Source: Streptomyces sp. NBC_00554 (GTDB lineage: Bacteria; Actinomycetota; Actinomycetes; Streptomycetales; Streptomycetaceae). Taken from it: 64,000 bases of DNA. The translations under genes and the position numbers were made by a program. Positions 17,023-25,468 of this stretch are shown here, one piece after another. The number at the start of each line of letters is the position of its first letter. Position 1 is the stretch's first letter. The stretch lies in the NCBI RefSeq assembly GCF_041431135.1, contig NZ_CP107799.1, positions 9,130,501 through 9,194,500 of the forward strand, written 5' to 3'. The notes below the pieces were generated by a model. That model did no database searches and had not been told where the DNA came from. It saw only the letters and a list, made by a program, of their open reading frames with translations.

Positions 17023-17838
17023 TCAGCGGACCGGGACCCGCTGGACCGCGCCGAGCCGCTCGGTGAGCCGCGGGGTCTCGTGCACCGCGGCCGACAGGGT
17101 GCGGATCACGCTTGCGGGCGTACTGCTCTCGAAGAAGCTGCGTCCGACCGCGAGCCCGCTGCAGCCCGCCGCGATCACACCGGCGGCGTAGTTGGCCAGG
17201 TCGGCGTCGCTCCTGCTCGGGCCGCCGGCGACCAGTACCGGGATCGGGCAGCTCTCGACGACCTCCGACATCCGCTCCAGCGGCGCCGACCAGGTGGTCT
17301 TCACCATGGAAGCGCCAAGGTCCGCCGCCACGTTGACGACGTGCGAGAGCAGCCGGGGGTCGTGCGGGTCGGTGATCCGCGGCCCCCTCGGGTACACCAT
17401 GGCCAGCAGCGGCATTCCCCACCGCCGGCAGGCGTCGGCCACCGAGCTGAGATCCGTCAGCTGCCGGCTCTCGGTGTCGGAGCCGATGTTGACGTGCACG
17501 CTCACCGCGTCCGCGCCGAGCTGGATCGCCTCTTCGACGTCGCCGACCAGAACCTTGGCGTCGACGTCGGTGGCGTGGGACGTGCTCGCGCTCAGATGCA
17601 CGATCAGTGCGCAGTCGCGGAGCAGCCCCGGATCGACGGTTGCCGCGCGCCCCTTGTGCACCACGATGGCGTCCGCGCCGCCCGCCACCGCCGTGCGGAC
17701 CAGCCCGTTGAAGTCTCTGGCGGCGACGATGGGACCGTCTCCCACCGAATGGTCCATCGGCACGAACAGATAACGCCCGTCGCTGTGCCGGGACAGCCGT
17801 GACAGGCGCAGCGCCATACCACCGGACCTTGCTGTCAT
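17023..17838 (-). CDS. griI: GriI-like aldolase for 3-amino-4-hydroxybenzoate
   Basis: The enzyme is expected to join L-aspartate 4-semialdehyde and dihydroxyacetone phosphate to a C7 amino sugar-like phosphate, the first 3,4-AHBA step known from GriI of grixazone biosynthesis. The 271-residue protein is a DhnA-type class I aldolase: Asp29 in VPMDHSV, Tyr149 in AMVYPRGP and the probable Schiff-base Lys180 in SMVKTTWSAP fit the family's catalytic set. ATG 17838 follows GAGGGGTGG. The gene diverges from its GriH-like partner. A longer open frame reaching past 19300 is only antisense extension. Confidence 0.88.
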   Translation of the reverse strand: MTARSGGMALRLSRLSRHSDGRYLFVPMDHSVGDGPIVAARDFNGLVRTAVAGGADAIVVHKGRAATVDPGLLRDCALIVHLSASTSHATDVDAKVLVGDVEEAIQLGADAVSVHVNIGSDTESRQLTDLSSVADACRRWGMPLLAMVYPRGPRITDPHDPRLLSHVVNVAADLGASMVKTTWSAPLERMSEVVESCPIPVLVAGGPSRSDADLANYAAGVIAAGCSGLAVGRSFFESSTPASVIRTLSAAVHETPRLTERLGAVQRVPVR

Positions 17839-18141
17839 GATCCACCCCTCGTCACCTGGAAGTCTGATTCGGTGACCGAGTCTCACCCCGCGCGCGGCCG
17901 CCGCTACCCCTCGAACGGAGTGCCTCTGCGAGTGCGCGCGGCGGCGCCGATCGAGGTACCCGACCGGCCAGCCCCCGCCCTCCGTCCGACCGCCCATCGA
18001 GCAGCCCTTTCGCGGCTGTTGGGCCGTGGGTCCGCGCTGACATCGTGCTGATCGGGAAGTCCGGCCGGGGTACGCCGCCGGCCCGGTACGCCTCCGGCAG
18101 CGGTACGCCGGAAACAGCCACTCAGCGTAGGGATGGTCAAC
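17839..18141. promoter_or_regulatory. Divergent promoter region of the AHBA genes
   Basis: This 303-bp region separates the two 3,4-AHBA synthesis genes and must drive both operons. Its right end carries three direct copies of GGTACGCC (18069-18076, 18085-18092, 18102-18109) at 16- and 17-bp spacing. The rest is GC-rich with no obvious -10 or -35 boxes. Confidence 0.6.
18069..18109. promoter_or_regulatory. Three direct GGTACGCC repeats
   Basis: The octamer starts at 18069, 18085 and 18102, each time on nearly the same helix face turn count, and CCGGC follows the first two copies. The set ends about 33 bp before the GriH-like start. Direct heptamer-like repeats near promoters are typical of SARP binding, but SARP sites usually recur every 11 or 22 bp, so binding by the cluster SARP or LuxR protein is only a guess. 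Confidence 0.5.
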
Positions 18142-19260
18142 GTGAAGTTCGCCTGGATCGACATCCGTTCCGTCGAGAAGAACCAGCGGGAGGCGGTGGT
18201 GGACGCGGCGATCCACGCCGGTCTCGCCGGGTTCGTCGACGACCGCCTGGAGCTGCTGGCCACTCTGCCGCCGACCGTGCAGAAGGTACTGCTCGCCGCT
18301 CCGGACGCGACACTGCCCTCGGAGGCGGCCGATGTCGCCGACGTCGTCCTCACCGCGGTCCGCACGACCGCCGAGCTGGACAAGCTGAAGCTGGTGGCTG
18401 CCGAGGCCCCGGCGCGGCACGGCGCGTTCGTCGACGTCGTCGACGACCCGTCGCTCCGGCTCGCCTGCGCGGCCGCACAGGAGCTGGAGCACACGGTGGT
18501 GAAGTTCCGCGACCCCACCAAGATCCCGCTGGAGATCGTGATCGCCGCCGCCGACAAGAGCCCCGGCCGGCTCATCTGCGAGGCCGGTGACCTGGAAGAG
18601 GCCGGCATCATCGTGGACGTACTGGAGAAGGGCTCGGACGGGCTGCTGCTCGCGCCCAAGGACGCCAACGACATCTTCGGTCTGAACGCCCTGCTCCAGT
18701 CCTCGACCCAGGACCTCGAACTGTCCACGCTGACAGTGGAGTCGATCGAGCACAACGGTCTCGGCGACCGGGTGTGCGTCGACACCTGCACCCACTTCGA
18801 GAAGGACGAGGGCATCCTGGTCGGCTCGTACGCCCACGGCTTCGTGCTGTGCGTCAGCGAGACCCACCCGCTGCCCTACATGCCCACGCGGCCCTTCCGG
18901 GTGAACGCCGGTGCGCTGCACTCGTACGTCATGGGCGCCGACAACCGCACCAACTACCTCAGTGAGCTCAAGGCCGGCAGCACCGTCCTCGGTGTGACGG
19001 CGGACGGCCGCACCCGGCGGATCGTGGTCGGCCGGGTCAAGCTCGAATCCCGCCCGCTGCTGACCGTCAGGGCCAAGTCCGAGGAGGGCGTCGAGGTCAG
19101 CCTGACGCTGCAGGACGACTGGCACGTGCGGGTGCTCGGTCCCGGCGCCGCCGTACTGAACTGCACCGAGCTCAAGCCCGGCGACAAGCTGCTCGGCTAC
19201 ATCGCCACCGACAAGCGTCATGTCGGCTGGCCTGTGGGCGAGTTCTGCATCGAGAAGTGA
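18142..19260 (+). CDS. griH: GriH-like 3-dehydroquinate synthase II for 3-amino-4-hydroxybenzoate
   Basis: This 372-residue protein is a member of the archaeal-type dehydroquinate synthase II family. GriH, a member, converts the GriI product to 3-amino-4-hydroxybenzoate. Characteristic blocks are GDRVCVDTCT (about 210), GSYAHGFVLCVSETHPLPY, TRPFRVNAGALHSYV and NYLSELKAG. The frame opens at ATG 18133, but GTG 18142 gives the MKFAWID start seen across the family and has better spacing from AGGGAT. It overlaps the next gene by GTGA. It is the most specific marker that the cluster makes 3,4-AHBA. Confidence 0.92.
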   Translation: MKFAWIDIRSVEKNQREAVVDAAIHAGLAGFVDDRLELLATLPPTVQKVLLAAPDATLPSEAADVADVVLTAVRTTAELDKLKLVAAEAPARHGAFVDVVDDPSLRLACAAAQELEHTVVKFRDPTKIPLEIVIAAADKSPGRLICEAGDLEEAGIIVDVLEKGSDGLLLAPKDANDIFGLNALLQSSTQDLELSTLTVESIEHNGLGDRVCVDTCTHFEKDEGILVGSYAHGFVLCVSETHPLPYMPTRPFRVNAGALHSYVMGADNRTNYLSELKAGSTVLGVTADGRTRRIVVGRVKLESRPLLTVRAKSEEGVEVSLTLQDDWHVRVLGPGAAVLNCTELKPGDKLLGYIATDKRHVGWPVGEFCIEK

Positions 19261-20687
19261 CGGAGGCAGACAGCGCAATGGCTTCACCGACGGATTTCGA
19301 CTCCTGGCTCGCGGCATGCCTGTCCGACACCGACCGCGACGCCGAACTCTGGGCCCATGGCGAACGGGAGGTGACGCGCGAGCGGTTGCGGTACGAGACC
19401 GATCGCGCGGCCGGCCGGCTGGCAGCCCACGGCATCCGCGCCGGCAGTACCGTGGCCGTTCAACTGCCGCCCGGTTTCACCCTGTTGTGGTCGGTGTTCG
19501 CCCTGTGGAGTTCGGGCGCGCAGGTCATGCTGCTCGATCCGCGGCTGACCCGGGCGGAGACCACCCGGCTGATCGAGGTGTGCGAGCCGCAGTTCCATCT
19601 CACCTCTGGCGAGGAACCCCTGCGGGTGGCCGCGTTCCGGGACGAGTGCGAGGTGGTGGTGGAGTCCCGCCCGCAGGGGCGTGCGGCCACCACCGGGCAC
19701 CGGCTCGTGCAGTTCAGCTCCGGTTCCACGGGTCTGCCCAAGGTGATCGGCCGCACCGGGAAATCGCTGCTGGCCGAGATCGACCGCTTCGCCCACCTCG
19801 CGGACATGCCACGCCCCGGCGAGAGCGTGTTGCTGCTCAGCTCCCTGGTGCACTCCTTCGGGCTGATCGGCGGCGTGCTGCACGCGCTGAACACCGGCGT
19901 GGCCCTGCACTTCGCCCGTCGGCCGCACCGCAACGAGCTGCTCCGGATCCTGGTGGACCGTCATGTCGCCGCGGTGTTCGGCGTCCCGGCGCACTTCGAT
20001 CTGCTGAGCCGGATCGAGGGGCCCGCCGTGCCGGCCACGCTGCGGCTCGCGGTCTCCGGCGGGGAGATCCTGCCCGCCGAGATCTACCAGCGCTTCGAGG
20101 AGCGGTACGGCGTACGCATCGGCCAGGCGTACGGCATGACCGAGACGGGCATCATCGCGACCGACCTGACCGGGGCGTACCCACCGCCGGCCGTCGGTGT
20201 TCCGGCGCCGGGGGTCCGCACCGTCATCAAGGACGGCACCCTTCGGGTCAGCCTTCCGGAGAACCCCTATCTGCACGGGGACCACGAGAGCCGTTTCGTC
20301 GGCGGGTGGCTCAACACCCATGACCTGTCCACGGCCGGGCCGGACACCGGAGTCCTGGAGATCACCGGCCGGGTCGACTCGGTGGTCGCGATCGGCGGGC
20401 TGAAGGTCGATCTGACCGAGGTGGAGTCGGTTCTGACCTCGCATGCGGCCGTCACCGAGGCGGTGGTGGTCTACGGGGACGCGATCGAGGCCCATCTGGT
20501 CGTGTCCGGCCGGGTGTCCAACGCCGAGCTGCTCGCCTGGTGCCGCGAACAGCTCAGCCCGTACAAGATCCCCAAGGCCTTCCACTTCCCGGCCGTGCTG
20601 CCGCGCACCTCCAACGGCAAGCTGATCCGCAACCGTGAACTGCTGCACGCGGCAAGGGAACGGCAGCGGCAGGTGGTGGCCCGGTGA
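19257..20687 (+). CDS. AMP-forming ligase, probable 3,4-AHBA activation
   Basis: The 476-residue ANL enzyme has FSSGSTGLPKV (about 155), QAYGMTETG and the C-terminal lysine in TSNGKLIRN. It is translationally coupled to the GriH gene (GTGA overlap), so the natural substrate is the aryl acid made there, loaded onto an ACP or CoA as starter for the lower polyketide chain. That assignment is from position, not from residue analysis. ATG 19278 is an alternative start. Confidence 0.78.
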   Translation: MTEADSAMASPTDFDSWLAACLSDTDRDAELWAHGEREVTRERLRYETDRAAGRLAAHGIRAGSTVAVQLPPGFTLLWSVFALWSSGAQVMLLDPRLTRAETTRLIEVCEPQFHLTSGEEPLRVAAFRDECEVVVESRPQGRAATTGHRLVQFSSGSTGLPKVIGRTGKSLLAEIDRFAHLADMPRPGESVLLLSSLVHSFGLIGGVLHALNTGVALHFARRPHRNELLRILVDRHVAAVFGVPAHFDLLSRIEGPAVPATLRLAVSGGEILPAEIYQRFEERYGVRIGQAYGMTETGIIATDLTGAYPPPAVGVPAPGVRTVIKDGTLRVSLPENPYLHGDHESRFVGGWLNTHDLSTAGPDTGVLEITGRVDSVVAIGGLKVDLTEVESVLTSHAAVTEAVVVYGDAIEAHLVVSGRVSNAELLAWCREQLSPYKIPKAFHFPAVLPRTSNGKLIRNRELLHAARERQRQVVAR

Positions 20688-21118
20688 TCGACCGCGACTT
20701 CGTGGGTGCCGTCCTGGCTCCGTACACCGTCGCGGTGGAGCGCGACCGGCTGCGCCGCTATGCCGCGGCGGTCGGGCTCCCCGGCGCGGTGTTCACCGAC
20801 GAGGCGGCGGCGCGGGCGGCCGGGCACCCCGATCTGCCCGTGCCGCCCGCGCTCCTCGCCGGTCTCGAGCGGCAGGAGCCCGGTGACTTCCTGGCCGACC
20901 TGGGAGTGCGGCTGAGCGATGTGCGCCATGTCGAGCAGGGGTTCGTCCATCACCGGACGGTGTACGCCGGAGATCTGCTCACCTTCGCGCCGGTGATCAC
21001 CGACATCCGTACGCGGCGCGGGCTCGACTTCGTCGTCCGTGACACGGCGGTCACCCGCGACGACGGGCTGGTCGCCGAGCTCCACCAGGTCATCCTCGTA
21101 CAGCCAGGAGGGAAGTGA
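20684..21118 (+). CDS. MaoC-like dehydratase subunit (N-terminal type)
   Basis: The 144-residue protein resembles the FAS1/HadA-type MaoC N-terminal hydratase half: a YAAAVGLPGAVFTDEAAARA region, an LPVPPALLAGL turn, then FVHHRTVYAGDLLTFAPVITD. These halves usually lack the full catalytic Asp/His pair and form heterodimers with a hydratase-2-motif partner, which is encoded immediately downstream. Together they would dehydrate 3-hydroxyacyl-ACP to make polyene double bonds. Both ends overlap neighbouring genes by 4 bp or fewer. Confidence 0.8.
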   Translation: MIDRDFVGAVLAPYTVAVERDRLRRYAAAVGLPGAVFTDEAAARAAGHPDLPVPPALLAGLERQEPGDFLADLGVRLSDVRHVEQGFVHHRTVYAGDLLTFAPVITDIRTRRGLDFVVRDTAVTRDDGLVAELHQVILVQPGGK

Positions 21119-21915
21119 TGAGCGGGTTCTCGCTCGCGGCGGCGGAGGTCGGCGCGGAGCTGCCCGAACTGCTGCCGGAACAGATCGACCGGGCCACACT
21201 GGCGGCCTTCGCCGAGTCGTACGGCGACCTCAACCCGATCCACCTGGACCCGCAGGCGGCCCGCGCGGCGGGACTGGACGATGTGATCGCCCACGGCATG
21301 CTCTCCATGGCACTGCTGGGACGGCTCCTCGTCGAATGGGCGCCGGTGGAGGACGTGTTGTCCTTCCGGGTGTCCTTCACCGCCGTCACCACGGTGCCCG
21401 CACGGCTGCGCTGTACTGCGCGGGTCAAGGCGATCGAGACGGTCGCCGGGGGGCGGGCGGCGAGGCTGGCACTGGCGGTGCGACGGGTGGACGGCCCGCT
21501 GACGGTGCGGGGGGAGGCGCTGGTGCGGATCCCGGCGGCGGCGGCTCCGGGAGCGCGGGCGTCGAGTGTGCGGGTGCCGGGTGTGTCGGCTGTGGCCTCC
21601 GGTCCGGCCGCGGCCTCGGCCCCGGTTGCGTCGGCCGCGGTCTCCGTTCCGGCTCCCGCCTCGGTCTCGGTTCCGGGCTCCGTGTTGGCCCCGGTTCCGG
21701 GCTCCGCGGCGGGTGGACCGGCTGCGGGTGCCGCCTCGGTTGCGTCGGCCCCGGCTTCCGTTTCGACCCCGGCCGTGGTCTCTGTTCCGGCTCCCGCCTC
21801 GGCCTTGGTTCCGGGCTCCGTGTCGGCGCCGGTTCCGGGCTCCGTGGCGGCCGTTCCGGCTGCGGGCGCCGCCCCGGTTGTCCCGGCCCCGGACCCCGCC
21901 GCGCGGTCCACGTGA
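21118..21915 (+). CDS. MaoC dehydratase with long Ala/Val/Pro/Ser repeat tail
   Basis: The 265-residue protein has a MaoC domain in residues 1-140 with the hydratase signature (YGDLNPIHLDPQAARAAG, then VIAHGMLSMALLGRLL), supplying catalytic Asp and His. Residues about 140-265 are a low-complexity Ala/Val/Pro/Ser tail built from two imperfect 46-codon units. Normal HadB-like proteins end near residue 145, so the tail is extra. ATG 21118 follows GGAGGG at good spacing; GTG 21115 is possible. It pairs with the upstream MaoC protein and overlaps the thioesterase gene. Confidence 0.82.
   Translation: MSGFSLAAAEVGAELPELLPEQIDRATLAAFAESYGDLNPIHLDPQAARAAGLDDVIAHGMLSMALLGRLLVEWAPVEDVLSFRVSFTAVTTVPARLRCTARVKAIETVAGGRAARLALAVRRVDGPLTVRGEALVRIPAAAAPGARASSVRVPGVSAVASGPAAASAPVASAAVSVPAPASVSVPGSVLAPVPGSAAGGPAAGAASVASAPASVSTPAVVSVPAPASALVPGSVSAPVPGSVAAVPAAGAAPVVPAPDPAARST
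21640..21880 (+). repeat. Imperfect 138-bp tandem repeat in the MaoC tail
   Basis: A unit starting at 21640 (coding VSVPAPASVSVPGS) repeats from 21778 (VSVPAPASALVPGS). The period is 138 bp, exactly 46 codons, so the frame is kept. The second copy is shorter. Within each unit GGTTCCGGGCTCCG also occurs twice. Confidence 0.8.
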
Positions 21916-22700
21916 ACCGGCCGCGCGATCCATGGATCCGGCCTGCTGCCAAGGGGGAGTCGGAGGCGCCGGTCCGGCTGTTCTGTCTGCCGTACGCGGG
22001 TGGTGGTGCGACCGTCTTCCGTGACTGGCTGCGTGACCGTGATCTCGGGCGGCGCGTCGAGGTTCTCGCCGTGCAGCTGCCGGGGCGCGGGAACCGGATC
22101 GCCGAGTCGGCGTTCGACGACGCGCGGCTGCTCGCCAAGGAACTGACCGGGGTGCTCGCGCCGTACTTGGACCGTCCCTATGGCATCTACGGGCACAGCA
22201 TGGGCGGACTCGCCGGACTCGCCGGACTGGCCCTGGCGCGCGAGCTGGCCCGGTCGCCCGGGCTGAGACAGCCGGCCGCACTCTTCGTGGGGGCGAGCGT
22301 GGCGCCGGGCTCGGTACGGCCGCAGGCGGTGTGGCGGGGATCGGACGCCGAGCTCACGGAGTGGCTCCGGCGGACCGGTGGCACCCCGGCCTCCGTACTG
22401 GCCAAGCCCGCGCTGCTGGAGCTGCTGCTGCCCGCGCTGCGGGCCGACCTCGCGCTGGTGGCGGGCTACCGTCGCCAGCCGTCCGAGGAACTCGCCGTCC
22501 CCATCAGGGGGTTCGCGGGCGCGTCCGACCTGCTGACGCCCAGTGGGGCAATGCGCGGCTGGGCCGCGGAGACCGCGGCGGGCTTCACCTTGTCCCAGGT
22601 GCCCGGCGGCCACTTCTTCCTCGCCGAATCGAGCCGGGCCGTACTCGAGGCCATCACCGGGCAGTTGCTCGCCGCGGACGGACCCGGCCGGGGCCGGTGA
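21912..22700 (+). CDS. Type II thioesterase (alpha/beta hydrolase)
   Basis: The 262-residue enzyme is a GrsT/RifR-like editing thioesterase: FCLPYAGGGATVFRDW near the N-terminus, the nucleophile in GHSMGG (about residue 95), and the catalytic His in VPGGHFFLAE. Such enzymes remove aberrant acyl groups from carrier proteins. The GTG at 21912 overlaps the MaoC stop codon. It closes the plus-strand operon that starts with the GriH gene. Confidence 0.9.
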   Translation: MNRPRDPWIRPAAKGESEAPVRLFCLPYAGGGATVFRDWLRDRDLGRRVEVLAVQLPGRGNRIAESAFDDARLLAKELTGVLAPYLDRPYGIYGHSMGGLAGLAGLALARELARSPGLRQPAALFVGASVAPGSVRPQAVWRGSDAELTEWLRRTGGTPASVLAKPALLELLLPALRADLALVAGYRRQPSEELAVPIRGFAGASDLLTPSGAMRGWAAETAAGFTLSQVPGGHFFLAESSRAVLEAITGQLLAADGPGRGR

Positions 22701-22718
22701 GTGTTCCCCAGTTTCCGA

Positions 22719-22746
22719 CATCTGTTGTACAAGCAACACTTGTTGT
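22719..22746. promoter_or_regulatory. Double CAACA/TGTTG-type operator before the exporter
   Basis: ACATCTGTTG (22719-22728) is identical to the core of the site before the cluster TetR gene. GCAACA-CT-TGTTGT (22733-22746) repeats the inverted layout with a single end mismatch. The two sites lie in the 93-bp gap between the thioesterase stop and the exporter start. This points to TetR control of export. Confidence 0.65.
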
Positions 22747-22793
22747 GGAACGATTGTGCTGCTGAGTTCAAGAGCGAAGGGGAACGAGCAGCT

Positions 22794-24320
22794 GTGAGTA
22801 CTGACCAGGCGCCGGCCGAGACGGATGACTCCGGCCGCATTACGCCCGAACTGTGGTGGCTGAGCGGGATCATGGCGTTGGGCGGTTTCGCCAGCCTGCT
22901 CGACAGCACCATCGTCAATGTCGCGGTCGGACCGCTCGCCAGGAACTTCGACGCCGAGATCTCCACCGTGCAATGGGTGGTGACGGGCTATCTGCTCGCG
23001 CTGTCGGTGTCGATCCCGCTCAGCGGATGGTCTGCCGCCCGCTTCGGCGCGAAGCAGATGCTGATCTTCTCGCAGGTGGTGTTCCTGGTCGGTTCACTGC
23101 TTGCGGGGCTGGCCTGGTCGGCGCCCAGCCTGATCGCCTTCCGACTGCTCCAGGGCATCGGAGGCGGCCTCCTCGTACCGATCGGGCAGGCGCTGCTGGC
23201 CCAGGCGGCCGGGCCGAAGCGGCTCGGCCGCCTGATGGGCATCGTCTCGATTCCGGCGATGTTCGCCCCGCTCATCGCCCCCTCGCTCGGCGGTGTGATG
23301 GTCGACTACCTGAGCTGGCGGTGGCTCTTCTTCATCAACGTGCCGCTCTGTCTGATCACCGTCGTGCTGGTCCTGCTGAAGGTGCGGAACGTCGTTGAGC
23401 CCTCCAAGGACGCCAAGCTCGACGTGCTGGGCATGGTGCTGCTGATGCCCGGTCTGGCCGCGCTGCTCTACGGCCTGTCCGAGGCCGGCTCGGCGGGCGG
23501 CTTCGGCGACGGGAAGACGGTCGGCGGCCTGGTGATCGGAGTCGCATTCCTGGCGGCCTTCGCGGTGCGCGCCCTGCGCACCCGGCTGGAACCGCTGGTG
23601 GATCTGCGGCTGTTCCGCCGCAGCGGCTTCAGGAACGGCACGCTGGCGAACATGCTGCTGAGCATGGCGATGTACGGCGTGATGATCCCGCTGCCGCTGT
23701 ACTTCCAACTGGTGCACGGCGCGAGCGTGCTGGAGTCCGCGCTCCTGCTGCTGCCGCAGAGTCTCGGCTTCTTCGCCGGGGTCGTCATGATGAACCGCCT
23801 GACGGCGATGCTGGGCGTACGGAACCTGACCCTGCTCGGCATCCTGCTCGCCGTGCTCGGCACCATTCCGTACGCCCTCATCGATGCGGATCCGAACGCG
23901 GTCGTGCTCGGACTCGCGATGGTCGTACGCGGCTTCGGCCTCGGCGCCTCGATGCTGCCGACCATGACGGTTGCCTTCGGCAGCGTGCCCAAGGAACTCG
24001 CGCCGAGCGCCACCAGCGCTTTCAACGTCTTCCAGCGGGTCAGCGCCTCCCTGGGCACGGCGGTACTCGCGGTGGTCCTGCAGCAGCAGATCGAGGACCG
24101 GCTGCCCACGGGCGTCGGGTCGGTCGTCCAGGTGCTGCCCGGCAGCGATGTCGCCAAGGACCTGGCGACGTCTTTCGGTCCGCCCTTCTGGTGGGCGCTG
24201 GTGATCACCGCGCTTGCGGTGCTGCCGAGCCTCTTCCTGCCCGGACGCGAGCCGGCTCCCACGTCGGAACCGGACGCCTCGCCGTCCCGGGAGGGGGAGT
24301 CGGCGCTCAAGGCCGGCTGA
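22794..24320 (+). CDS. MFS exporter, DHA2 (EmrB/QacA) family
   Basis: The 508-residue membrane protein has about 14 hydrophobic segments, as in the DHA2 drug:H+ antiporters. The motif LDSTIVNVA in the first helix, WVVTGYLLALS, and the conserved helix-5 region (APLIAPSLGGVMVDYLSWRW) are visible. It probably exports the cluster product and gives self-resistance. GTG 22794 follows AAGGGGAA; the frame extends to 22701 through the operator and is rejected there. A strong terminator ends the unit. Confidence 0.92.
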   Translation: MSTDQAPAETDDSGRITPELWWLSGIMALGGFASLLDSTIVNVAVGPLARNFDAEISTVQWVVTGYLLALSVSIPLSGWSAARFGAKQMLIFSQVVFLVGSLLAGLAWSAPSLIAFRLLQGIGGGLLVPIGQALLAQAAGPKRLGRLMGIVSIPAMFAPLIAPSLGGVMVDYLSWRWLFFINVPLCLITVVLVLLKVRNVVEPSKDAKLDVLGMVLLMPGLAALLYGLSEAGSAGGFGDGKTVGGLVIGVAFLAAFAVRALRTRLEPLVDLRLFRRSGFRNGTLANMLLSMAMYGVMIPLPLYFQLVHGASVLESALLLLPQSLGFFAGVVMMNRLTAMLGVRNLTLLGILLAVLGTIPYALIDADPNAVVLGLAMVVRGFGLGASMLPTMTVAFGSVPKELAPSATSAFNVFQRVSASLGTAVLAVVLQQQIEDRLPTGVGSVVQVLPGSDVAKDLATSFGPPFWWALVITALAVLPSLFLPGREPAPTSEPDASPSREGESALKAG

Positions 24321-24373
24321 CCCTTCCCTCCCGCTGAACCCTTCCCGCCGGTCCCTCCCGCTGACGCCCCATC

Positions 24374-24417
24374 AGCCGTGTGGCGGCGCATGGTCAACCA
24401 TGCGCCGCCACACGGCT
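24374..24417 (+). terminator. Strong hairpin terminator after the exporter
   Basis: Twenty perfect base pairs (24374-24393 with 24398-24417) close a TCAA loop and are followed by TTTT. It isolates the exporter from the amide synthase operon. Confidence 0.95.
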
Positions 24418-24610
24418 TTTCGGTCTGTCCATGACGTCTGCCCGCGACGACGGCCGGCGCGGCGGGCCGCTGCCTCGGGCCGCTGCGTCGGGGTGGACTT
24501 TCGAGCAGGGCGGTCGGGCCTCCTGAGACCGCCCGGGACCGCCGAGAATTCAAGCCGGATCGAAAGCCGGGACCTGCCCGGGCCCCCATCGCAGCAATCC
24601 GGAGGATGTC

Positions 24611-25468
24611 TTGGAGACGGAGTCACTGCCGTGGCGGGAATATCTGGAACGCATCGGATATCAAGGCTTGTTGAATAACTCTCTTGAATGCCTGCGCGAG
24701 CTTTACACGGCACATCTGAGGTCCGTCCCCTACGAGATGCTCGACTCCTTCGACGGAACGCCGCCGGTGCTAGGCCACGCGGAATCGTTCGCCAAGCTGG
24801 TGCACCGGCGGAGGGGTGGCAATTGCCTTGAATCGACGCCGTTGTTCGGTGAATTCCTGCGTCAGGCCGGCTTCGAGGTCCGGTTGGTCCCGGCGCAGAT
24901 CTGGAAGGTCAGCGGTGAGTGGTGGGACGCCTGGGACCATCTGCTGCTGATCGTGACCGTGGACGGCGAGGACTGGCTGCTCGACGTGGGCTTCCTGATG
25001 CTGACCTTCGCCGAGCCGCTGAAGGTCGCCGAGGGGCCGCAGGAGCAGTCCGGCTGGCGGTTCCGGGTCGCCGAGGAGGAGGGCTTCCCGACCGTTTCGC
25101 ACCAGGGGCCGGACGGCACCTGGACGGCGGTCTACCGGTACCGCGACGAGCCGCAGCAGCGCGCCGACTACGAATGGATCATCGATTTCCACAAGTCGGC
25201 CGAGGATTCGCCGCTGGTCGGGACGCTGCTGTGCTCCCGGAACGTACCGGACGGAAAGCTGATCATGATCGGCGAGAACCTTCTGCACGCGCGGAACGGT
25301 CGTGTGAGCGCCGAGTTCATCGAGACCACGAGCCGTGCCGAAGAACTCCTCCGCGTGATCTTCGCAGGCCATGAACACATGGTGGAAAGCGCGGTGCGGA
25401 CCTGGGAGAAGGCACGCGCCGACCGGTCGACGCGACGAAGCCTGGTCTATCGAAAGGCGGAACAGTGA
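24611..25468 (+). CDS. Arylamine N-acetyltransferase-like amide synthase
   Basis: The 285-residue protein has the full NAT triad: Cys72 in RRGGNCLE, His110 in WDAWDHLLLI and Asp125 in LLDVGF. NAT homologues act as amide synthases in polyketide pathways (RifF in rifamycin), and one links the upper chain to the 3-amino group of the mC7N core in asukamycin. The same role fits here. A TTG start at 24611 follows GGAGG by five bases; an ATG at 24606 is out of frame. The stop codon overlaps the ketoreductase start. The 5' end is AT-richer than its surroundings. Confidence 0.88.
   Translation: METESLPWREYLERIGYQGLLNNSLECLRELYTAHLRSVPYEMLDSFDGTPPVLGHAESFAKLVHRRRGGNCLESTPLFGEFLRQAGFEVRLVPAQIWKVSGEWWDAWDHLLLIVTVDGEDWLLDVGFLMLTFAEPLKVAEGPQEQSGWRFRVAEEEGFPTVSHQGPDGTWTAVYRYRDEPQQRADYEWIIDFHKSAEDSPLVGTLLCSRNVPDGKLIMIGENLLHARNGRVSAEFIETTSRAEELLRVIFAGHEHMVESAVRTWEKARADRSTRRSLVYRKAEQ

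Noticed and set aside
17023..19260. Grixazone-type use of 3-amino-4-hydroxybenzoate.
   Set aside because: No phenoxazinone synthase-like copper oxidase or aryl carboxylate reductase is present in the window.
17839..19317. Extension of the aldolase frame to 764 codons.
   Set aside because: It runs antisense through the GriH-like gene and the divergent promoter; ATG 17838 has a ribosome site and begins the conserved domain.
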